Positions 8,744 through 14,705 of a stretch of DNA of 22,322 nt are shown one piece after another (position 1 is the stretch's first letter; each line of letters begins with the position of its first letter). The stretch is from Promethearchaeota archaeon. GTDB taxonomy: Archaea > Asgardarchaeota > Lokiarchaeia > Sigynarchaeales > SOKP01. The DNA lies in the NCBI GenBank assembly GCA_004524425.1, contig SDNN01000025.1:1-22322 (forward strand). Reading direction: 5' to 3'. The notes beneath the pieces were generated by a model. The model ran no database searches. It was not told where the DNA came from and saw only the letters and a program-made list of their open reading frames with translations. The position numbers and the translations under genes are program-made.

Positions 8744-10354
8744 ATTAGGTTCGAACCATTTAAAATTTCAATTGGAAAAACCGATCTCTCAATTCAGGAA
8801 AGATTCACCTTAATACTAGGTAAATTTAATGAAGAAGACTTGGTTCAATTTCAGAAAGTTGCACTCTTAAAAGAAATTAAGGATTTCGGTTTAATCAAAA
8901 TGGATACCTTCCTTCAATTACTCAATACAGACAAAAAACAAAATAAGGATTTATTTAAGGGTAAAAAAATTCTTGAACTTTTGAGAAAATATGAAAATGT
9001 TCTGAGCAAAAATTCCGAATCTATTAGAATTTTCCATGATCTTATTCATGCATCTTCATTAACACTTCGTTATATATGGCTCTCTCATGAGAAAGATATT
9101 AAACTGAAGGAATTAGAAATCTTAAAACATAAAAAAACTTCAAATGAGTTAGCGGCAAAAAATGACTTGCTAAAAAAATTATCGGAAGATCTTCAGAATA
9201 ACAAGGAACAATTAACTTATATGGAAGAAGACTACCTACACATCAAGAATCAAAGAGATCAGATCCTCAATACCATTGAGAATTACAAATCAGAAATAAA
9301 AGATCTTAATCTTAAAAAAAAAGATAAATTCAACCAAATTAATAAAATAACTAGAGAGATGAGTAAATCATCTCCAAAGGAATCAAAGGATAAAATTGAT
9401 TTAGGGGTAATCCAAAAACCAGATTATTCGAAATCAGAAAAAATAAGAATATTACAAAGGGAAGCAAGAGAAATTCAAAATCAGATTAAGCAAATCAATT
9501 CAAAAATTAACGAATCGGAAATAAATTTAGAAAAAATCAGTCCAAATTATTATGCATTAGAAAAAGATTATCAAAAACTGTCAAAAAACATTAAAAGACT
9601 CGAAAACCGTTTAGAAGATTTAAAATCAGAATTGAAAGTTGATATGAGGAAAAATTCTGGGATATCGACCGAAGATTTAGATATTTATGAAATAGATACC
9701 TTAAAGACTACCTCCCAAATTGAAATCGAGATTCAAGAGATAAATAAAGAATTGAACAGTATTTTAGAAGATAATAGATACATGAATCAAGAAAATCCAA
9801 AAGATCTATCGAAATTGTTATCTCAATTGGAAAATCTAAATGATCTATTTCAATCTAAAGAGGAGATCTTGACCTTGCCTTATGAAAATGAACTAGTTAT
9901 TGAATATGTCGACAGCTTTAGGAAAATCGAAGATTTGAAAAATGAACTCATCAACATATTAAACAAATTTCTAATGGAAATTAATATTGAAGTAAATTTT
10001 CAAATATGCATGAGGAAGAACTATGAGCAATTCATTATAGAATCAAATTTTTTACATTTAAATAAGAAAAAAAATCTTAAATTTGATGAGTTAACCACTC
10101 CTGAGAAAATTTTTTTTGTAATATCATTTTATATTTCATTACAAGTCATACTTGATTCTAAAAATATCATATTTTCTAATTTATACATTCCTAAGCAATA
10201 TAATAAGAGAGGTTCTATTTATAGAACAATTACTAAACTATTACCCATTTTTGAGAAAGAAAGGTACTTACAAGACCAAAATCTTGTTTTTATCATATCA
10301 AGTTTGGAAATGCAAAAAGTGATAAATGGATTAAAAATCATTAAAATTGAATAA
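8744..10354 (+). CDS. Coiled-coil protein with degenerate SMC/Rad50-like C-terminal head
   Basis: The only conventional in-frame start near the beginning is TTG at 8840, but the frame is open back to a stop at 8735, and the extra residues (RFEPFKISIGKTDLSIQERF) look genuine. Starting at ATT 8744 gives 536 residues. After a ~110-residue helical N-terminus comes a long coiled coil (about residues 120-360) with a probable hinge-like break near SSPKESKDKIDLGVIQKPDY. The C-terminal ~130 residues follow the order of an SMC/Rad50 C-lobe: a helix at the signature position (ELTTPEKIFFVISFYISLQV), a hydrophobic strand where Walker B should be (KNIIFSNLYIP), then a helix and a strand (LVFIIS). The catalytic DE is absent and there is no N-terminal Walker A, so it should not hydrolyse ATP. 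SMC relationship is inference from pattern. The kite-like gene follows 15 nt downstream. Confidence 0.8.
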   Translation: MRFEPFKISIGKTDLSIQERFTLILGKFNEEDLVQFQKVALLKEIKDFGLIKMDTFLQLLNTDKKQNKDLFKGKKILELLRKYENVLSKNSESIRIFHDLIHASSLTLRYIWLSHEKDIKLKELEILKHKKTSNELAAKNDLLKKLSEDLQNNKEQLTYMEEDYLHIKNQRDQILNTIENYKSEIKDLNLKKKDKFNQINKITREMSKSSPKESKDKIDLGVIQKPDYSKSEKIRILQREAREIQNQIKQINSKINESEINLEKISPNYYALEKDYQKLSKNIKRLENRLEDLKSELKVDMRKNSGISTEDLDIYEIDTLKTTSQIEIEIQEINKELNSILEDNRYMNQENPKDLSKLLSQLENLNDLFQSKEEILTLPYENELVIEYVDSFRKIEDLKNELINILNKFLMEINIEVNFQICMRKNYEQFIIESNFLHLNKKKNLKFDELTTPEKIFFVISFYISLQVILDSKNIIFSNLYIPKQYNKRGSIYRTITKLLPIFEKERYLQDQNLVFIISSLEMQKVINGLKIIKIE

Positions 10355-10369
10355 AATATAGTGATAAGA

Positions 10370-10873
10370 ATGGAAATCGACCAATTTGAAGAAAGAATCA
10401 AATTTATATCTAAAATCATCTTATCGAATCCCCAGAAAATGATAAGAGAAGAAGACATTAAAAATTTATGTGGAAACTATGAATTAGACGAAATGCTCTC
10501 AGGAGTATATAATAATTTAAAAAACGTAGGATTTGAACTAATCACTACTAATTTTTTAGAGCAGAAATATTATGTCCTCACAACTGAAGGGAAAGATGAT
10601 GAGATCACTCCGAGCCAATATGGGACTTTAGCTCTAATTTTAGCGCTAAGTAAAGAAATAGATGAGGATCTTAACTTTAAAGATCTAAAAGAAATATTTT
10701 CAGATATGTGGGAATCAGACGTTAAATATTTAATTGAAAAAGACTACTTGAGAAGGATGAATATAGAAGGTATAGATATCATAAAAATCACTCCATTAGG
10801 AAAAGCGATTATGAAAAATATCATACCCGATCTTCAACTTAAAAACTTACTTAAAATATTTAAGAATGAATAA
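10370..10873 (+). CDS. Tandem winged-helix protein, ScpB/Nse3 ('kite')-like
   Basis: I place the start at ATG 10370 (167 residues). An in-frame GTG at 10361 is more likely part of the ribosome site AGTGAT, 5 nt before the ATG. The protein shows two successive winged-helix patterns. The first covers about residues 8-70 (ISKIILSNPQKMIREEDIKN ... YYVLTTEG). The second covers about 77-150 and begins ITPSQYGTLALILAL, continues with LKEIF and VKYLIEKDYLRR, and ends ITPLGKAIMKNI. Two tandem winged helices in ~170 residues, the second opening with a 'TP..xxxLALI' helix, is the layout of ScpB and of MAGE/Nse3 kite proteins, which bind kleisins in SMC complexes. Its place right after the SMC-like coiled-coil gene supports this. 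Assignment is by pattern, not by a search. Confidence 0.78.
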   Translation: MEIDQFEERIKFISKIILSNPQKMIREEDIKNLCGNYELDEMLSGVYNNLKNVGFELITTNFLEQKYYVLTTEGKDDEITPSQYGTLALILALSKEIDEDLNFKDLKEIFSDMWESDVKYLIEKDYLRRMNIEGIDIIKITPLGKAIMKNIIPDLQLKNLLKIFKNE

Positions 10874-10882
10874 AGAATCTTG

Positions 10883-10915
10883 TAAAAAATAAAAAATGAA
10901 GGTTATTTTCCTTCA
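10883..10915 (-). terminator. Hairpin plus T-run terminator for the Sm-like gene
   Basis: On the minus strand TGAAGG and CCTTCA form a 6-bp hairpin with a 7-nt loop. It begins within the last codons of the Sm-like gene and is followed by T6-A-T6. The position in a 29-nt convergent gap fits a terminator; the A-rich complement gives the plus-strand operon no matching T-run here. Confidence 0.5.
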
Positions 10916-11322
10916 ATATCCATCTTAAATTGCTCAAAAATTTTTTTTACTCTTTCTGCTGAGGGACCTGACCCTCTTACTCCATTTTCGTCAACAATAA
11001 TTTTTCCATTTAAAATAGAAATAACATTTTGTTCTTCTTTAAAATCCACATGACCCTTTGAAAATATCGTAGCAATACGATCCGCGAGAGCTTGCATTGG
11101 AAATGGTTCTTCCTCCAAACTCAAATAATTATAAAAAGAGCTTCTAATAAGTACTTTCGGAAAGGATTTACTCTTCTCATTTTTCACATTTATTAAAACA
11201 AGATTGCTGTCGTCTGAGATACCTTTCAATTGACCCACAAAGAATTTATCTTCATCAAGATACACTTTTACAATCTTATCAATTAATAATCCTAACTCCG
11301 TATTGTATTGTCTTAGAGACAT
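10903..11322 (-). CDS. Sm/Lsm-like RNA-binding protein with C-terminal domain (SmAP3-like)
   Basis: A 139-residue protein. Residues ~8-70 fit an Sm fold: GLLIDKIVKVYLDEDKFFVG (Sm1 strands), a turn with GISDDSNLVLINV matching the 'G.L.g.D..mNlvL' pattern, and KVLIRSSFYNYLSL as the Sm2 strand. After this a ~60-residue C-terminal extension ends GVRGSGPSAERVKKIFEQF. Archaeal SmAPs form rings that bind U-rich RNA; the class with an extra C-terminal domain is usually called SmAP3. ATG at 11322 follows a GCTGAT element by about 6 nt. It is convergent with the eight-gene block, 29 nt apart. RNA partner unknown. Confidence 0.75.
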   Translation of the reverse strand: MSLRQYNTELGLLIDKIVKVYLDEDKFFVGQLKGISDDSNLVLINVKNEKSKSFPKVLIRSSFYNYLSLEEEPFPMQALADRIATIFSKGHVDFKEEQNVISILNGKIIVDENGVRGSGPSAERVKKIFEQFKMDIEGK

Positions 11323-11403
11323 TGCATATCAGCTTTATTATTAATGATATTTAAATTATATTAATATTTATTTTCATATCTTATAATTCTTAGCTTACTT
11401 TAA

Positions 11404-12066
11404 TTATAATTCCAAGGCATTAATCAGTTCTGTTATATTCTCCCCAGTAATTGCACTTGTTGTAAATGTTTTTAAATTAGGATTAATTTCTTTGGCATCA
11501 CTGACCATGTTGTCAATATTGACATCTAATACGTCTAAGAGATCTATTTTGTTTATTACTGCTATGTCTGACATCTTAAACAGTAAGGGATGTTTTCTTA
11601 CAACCCATTCTCCCTCAGTAATCGAGACAACAACAATCCTCACTTGCGCACCTAAAATGAAATCAGATGGGCAAATAAGATTTCCAACGTTTTCAATAAA
11701 AATTATGCCATCTTGGTATTCTTGCATGTTAACATTCTTTAATATCTGAGATATGTGATATGCGTTTAAAGCGCACTCCCTTCCGGTATTAACTTGTAAA
11801 GTTTTAACACCGTGCTTTCCTATTCTATCAGCGTCTATTCTGGTCGCCACATCCCCGTTAATCACTAAGACTTTGTATTTGTTTGATAATCTTTCAGAAA
11901 TTATTTCTAATATTGCTGTTTTCCCCGCCCCTATAGCTCCAACCACGTCAAATGTTTTTATGTTATAATTTCTAAATGTTTCTTTATTTTGGTTAGCAAG
12001 CCTTTCATTATTCCCTATAAGATCTTCATTTAATTCAATAATTTTAGATGGTCCTTTTTCTAGCAT
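11404..12066 (-). CDS. hypB: HypB-like nickel-insertion GTPase
   Basis: Length (220 residues) and motif order are those of HypB, the GTPase that delivers nickel to [NiFe]-hydrogenase large subunits (and urease in some species). Walker A GAIGAGKT is at 43-50, INGDVATRIDADRI at 69-82, FIENVGNLICP at 123-133, and the guanine motif NKID at 172-175. Family members normally bind metal at the dimer interface through adjacent Cys-His in 'GxxCHL' and a Cys in 'ENVGNLVC'. Here Cys98 and Cys132 are kept, but the His is Ala99 (GRECALNA). The usual partner hypA and hydrogenase genes are not in the window. ATG at 12066 has an AGGT element about 12 nt upstream. Identification is firm; the metal role is less certain because of the missing His. 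Confidence 0.92.
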   Translation of the reverse strand: MLEKGPSKIIELNEDLIGNNERLANQNKETFRNYNIKTFDVVGAIGAGKTAILEIISERLSNKYKVLVINGDVATRIDADRIGKHGVKTLQVNTGRECALNAYHISQILKNVNMQEYQDGIIFIENVGNLICPSDFILGAQVRIVVVSITEGEWVVRKHPLLFKMSDIAVINKIDLLDVLDVNIDNMVSDAKEINPNLKTFTTSAITGENITELINALEL

Positions 12067-12160
12067 GGTAATAGATACCTGAGAATTTTAACTCTTAAAA
12101 CAATATTAACTAAAAAGAATGTAAGTTGATATTTTTTATGGTTTTCTTCAAAATAAGTTG

Positions 12161-13096
12161 TTAATATCTGTGTTTGAATTTATATTGAAAAACTAAATAA
12201 GATGCCATGATACCTCCTAGATCGGGAAGATAAACTGCAAAGTATAAGGGAGATACTAATATTCCAAAGAGCAATCCTGGTAATAACCTAAAAAGAATTA
12301 AAACTAAGATTAAAGTCTTTCCCTTCATTTTCACGGGAAGAAAAAAACAAAGCAACATCATCTCTCTATCAGGGTTGAAGTAAACGATGAATGAAATTAA
12401 TCCCAAGATTGCACCGGTTGCTAATCCTATAAATACCACGTTTTCGGCATTTATAGGGTAGGCAAAACTTAGAAGATATCTAATCAAGATATAGAATAAA
12501 CCAGTAATGACGGCACAAAAAATATATAAGCTAACAAGAAATCTCGTACCAAATCTTGACTCAACAGTTTTTGAAATATTATAAAGAAACAATATCAGGA
12601 TGAATAGAAATAATAGACCTAAGATACCAGCTGAATAACTAATAAATAAAGAGGAAATTATCGTCCATAAATATAACTGGGACAAACCATAAAGACTTAA
12701 ATTCAGATAGAGTGGTAAAAAGATAGCAATAATGGAAAGTATAACTATGGTGATAATAATGAAATTAGTACCCCTGGTCTCTCCTGCCTGATTAAAATAA
12801 GATTGATAGCTTCTCATAGTTCTACTTCTGTCTCTCTTTTGTTGTTTTAAATATTTCTTCATGGCTTTTTCCTTTTGATAACTATAACGACGGCTTGAAG
12901 TCTTATACTTGGTCCCTATAGGAGGTCTCATCTGAGCATCTCCAGTACTAGTAGGAACGACGGGCGTATGTTTTAATTCGAAAGAACAGTCATGATTTTC
13001 GGGCAAACGATGCTTTTTACAATAAGTTCCCCCACAATACTTGCATTTAAAAGGCAGGTATCCTATCTCTTCCCCGCAAAATTCACAAAAAGGCAA
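12161..13096 (-). CDS. AN1 zinc finger fused to a rhomboid-like pseudoprotease
   Basis: The N-terminus is a textbook AN1 finger: Cys 4, 7, 18, 21, 26, His 29, His 35, Cys 37. A basic linker follows (about 60-105). Then come about six membrane segments from residue ~110 to 302. Rhomboid landmarks are visible: ESRFGTRFLVSLY at 179-191 (the conserved loop after the first segments), GLATGAILGL at 224-233 where active rhomboids have GxSG, and DLGG at 292-295 where they have HxGG. The catalytic Ser is thus Thr227 and the catalytic His is Asp292, so it should be inactive, like derlins and iRhoms. The start is TTG at 13096, with GGTTGA 6 nt upstream; no ATG fits, because the finger begins at residue 4. 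It lies beside another AN1 membrane protein, suggesting related work in membrane-protein quality control or ubiquitin-like recognition. Confidence 0.85.
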   Translation of the reverse strand: MPFCEFCGEEIGYLPFKCKYCGGTYCKKHRLPENHDCSFELKHTPVVPTSTGDAQMRPPIGTKYKTSSRRYSYQKEKAMKKYLKQQKRDRSRTMRSYQSYFNQAGETRGTNFIIITIVILSIIAIFLPLYLNLSLYGLSQLYLWTIISSLFISYSAGILGLLFLFILILFLYNISKTVESRFGTRFLVSLYIFCAVITGLFYILIRYLLSFAYPINAENVVFIGLATGAILGLISFIVYFNPDREMMLLCFFLPVKMKGKTLILVLILFRLLPGLLFGILVSPLYFAVYLPDLGGIMASYLVFQYKFKHRY

Positions 13097-13217
13097 TATT
13101 TCTCAACCAAGATGTTGTTTCTATAATTTTCTTTTTCTATAAATTGCAAAAATCCTTATAATTATAATAAAGATTATTATATTTCTTAATTTTTTAGTTT
13201 AAGTTTTTTGAACCTTG

Positions 13218-13229
13218 ATTCTCGAGAAT
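13218..13229. repeat. Perfect 12-bp palindrome ATTCTCGAGAAT in a promoter gap
   Basis: The 202-nt gap between the two AN1 membrane-protein genes holds this perfect palindrome about 120 nt upstream of the rhomboid-like start. TATA-like sequence (TTATAATTATAATAAAG) lies between them at about 13156-13172. It could be a dimeric repressor site, but it may be chance; I see no second copy. Confidence 0.25.
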
Positions 13230-13298
13230 ACTTAATCATCTCATTAGATAAATTAAATAAAAAGTCTCCCTCTTATTTGAGAAATCTAAATTTTCAGG

Positions 13299-14285
13299 CT
13301 AGTTATTTGCTACATATACTGAAGATTCAATTGGGGCATAAATATTGGCATATGCTATTATTAATAATATTAACAATAATCCGGCAATTATGAGATAAAC
13401 AGTTTTATTCCACTTAAAAATATTTTGTCCATCTAATATACCAATTGGAATCATGTTAAATAATCCTAACATGAAATTTAACGCGGCAGCATATCCTACA
13501 AACAAATTCAATGGGAACAGCTCCCTAGGTATCATGAAAGAGATCAATAGAAGAATTCCACCATATATTAGATTTACTATGGGCCCTGCTGCTTTACATA
13601 ATCCCGTTTTCCTATCTATTTTTTCTAACCCTAAAACCACCACCGCCCCAGGTAATGCTAAAATGGGTAAATTAATAGAACCTGTCAATAATGAAACCAA
13701 ACCTGATATTAATCCAAAAATAGTTAAAAGCATACCGAAGGTAAGAAGTCGAAACTTGGTCTGCAAACCGAATTTCAAGGCTACTTGCCTATGACCAAAC
13801 TCATGAAACAGAAATGCTGTTGTATAAAATCCCGCCAATAGAAAAATTGCCCAAATCATATTCAATTTTACTAAAAGAGGATTATAAAACACGATTAGAC
13901 CTATACTGAATATCAAAATTGCTCCTATGAGTAAATGAATAAATTCTGATTTATGAGGTAACAAAATCCCCTTGAATTCTATTCCCGATTCGGGATCGAA
14001 AGCATTCTCTGGAACATATCTTTCTTGTCGATGCCATGTATAACTTCCATCGGTGGTTCCCCTAACAATCGGAGTTTCAACATCATTTTCTAATGAAACC
14101 TGCGAAACAATTTCCCGCTCTGAGCGTTGATCTTGATATTGATTTGAAGAGAGTGAATCCATCACAATTTTACATTCATGATCTATTGGATCTTTATGGA
14201 GTGTGCAATAATCCTGACCACATTTATCGCAATGAAAAACTTCATTTAATGCAATTTCTCTTCCACAATGATAACAGATTGTCAT
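13299..14285 (-). CDS. AN1 zinc finger fused to an M50 site-2 protease
   Basis: A 328-residue membrane protein. The AN1 finger uses Cys 4, 7, 19, 22, 27, His 30, His 36, Cys 38. A soluble linker runs to ~110, followed by several membrane segments. The zinc metalloprotease motif HEFGH is at 161-165 inside a hydrophobic helix, AAGPIVN at 232-238, and the second M50 motif NMIPIGILDGQ at 277-287 with LDG supplying the third zinc ligand Asp285. All catalytic elements are present, so it should cleave membrane helices. Site-2 proteases act in regulated intramembrane proteolysis; the AN1 finger probably recruits substrates or ubiquitin-like signals, which is inference. ATG at 14285 is preceded by AAGGAG at a rather long distance (~15 nt). 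Its neighbour is an AN1-rhomboid pseudoprotease in the same orientation. Confidence 0.92.
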   Translation of the reverse strand: MTICYHCGREIALNEVFHCDKCGQDYCTLHKDPIDHECKIVMDSLSSNQYQDQRSEREIVSQVSLENDVETPIVRGTTDGSYTWHRQERYVPENAFDPESGIEFKGILLPHKSEFIHLLIGAILIFSIGLIVFYNPLLVKLNMIWAIFLLAGFYTTAFLFHEFGHRQVALKFGLQTKFRLLTFGMLLTIFGLISGLVSLLTGSINLPILALPGAVVVLGLEKIDRKTGLCKAAGPIVNLIYGGILLLISFMIPRELFPLNLFVGYAAALNFMLGLFNMIPIGILDGQNIFKWNKTVYLIIAGLLLILLIIAYANIYAPIESSVYVANN

Positions 14286-14503
14286 GATGGCTTTCTCATT
14301 CTCCTTAAAAATGATCTTTAAATTCTTAATTTATTTTATTATCTTTTTGATCTATTTATGTTTTTTTATTGGTCATAAAAAAATCTCGATTCCTTTCAAA
14401 TTCCATGAATGCAGGTTTACAAAACATATTTAAGTGAAATCATAAATTAGAATATTAAAAATAATATGATTGTACTTCTAACTGATTCCAATCCGTGTAG
14501 CTT
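14286..14503. other. AT-rich divergent gap, no gene seen
   Basis: This 218-nt gap separates the site-2 protease gene (minus) from the 39-residue ORF (plus). A TATA-like ACATATTTAAG at about 14425-14435 could serve the plus strand. I see no RNA gene or repeat in it. Confidence 0.4.
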
Positions 14504-14623
14504 ATGAGTGAAGAAGAAGATGATGATAATGAAGATTTGGAGAATGAAAGAGAAAAAATAAAGAATCTAGGAGTAGGAAGCACGTGGGAATTATTAATTG
14601 GTAAGAAGAAAAAGGAAGAATAA
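14504..14623 (+). CDS. Small 39-residue charged protein
   Basis: A short ORF from ATG 14504. It has a strongly acidic first half (MSEEEDDDNEDLENE), a short central segment GVGSTWELLIG and a basic end (KKKKEE). No Shine-Dalgarno is evident, but it sits alone in a gap otherwise 420 nt long, and its acidic-core-basic layout does not look like random AT-rich DNA. The bipolar charge would suit a peptide that binds another protein or RNA. It is too short to assign, and I recognise no family. Confidence 0.5.
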   Translation: MSEEEDDDNEDLENEREKIKNLGVGSTWELLIGKKKKEE

Positions 14624-14705
14624 TTTTTTTCTATATTTACTTTTTAAAAAGATTTAATTATTTAGCTTAATACTACTTTTACAACCGAAATGGCTTAGCT
14701 GAAAA

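Noticed and set aside
12161..13096. Active rhomboid protease
   Set aside because: The serine position in GxSG is Thr227 and the histidine position is Asp292, so the catalytic dyad is missing.
13208..13393. Plus-strand 61-codon ORF overlapping the 3' end of the site-2 protease gene
   Set aside because: It overlaps the end of a well-supported gene on the other strand and has no recognisable feature.
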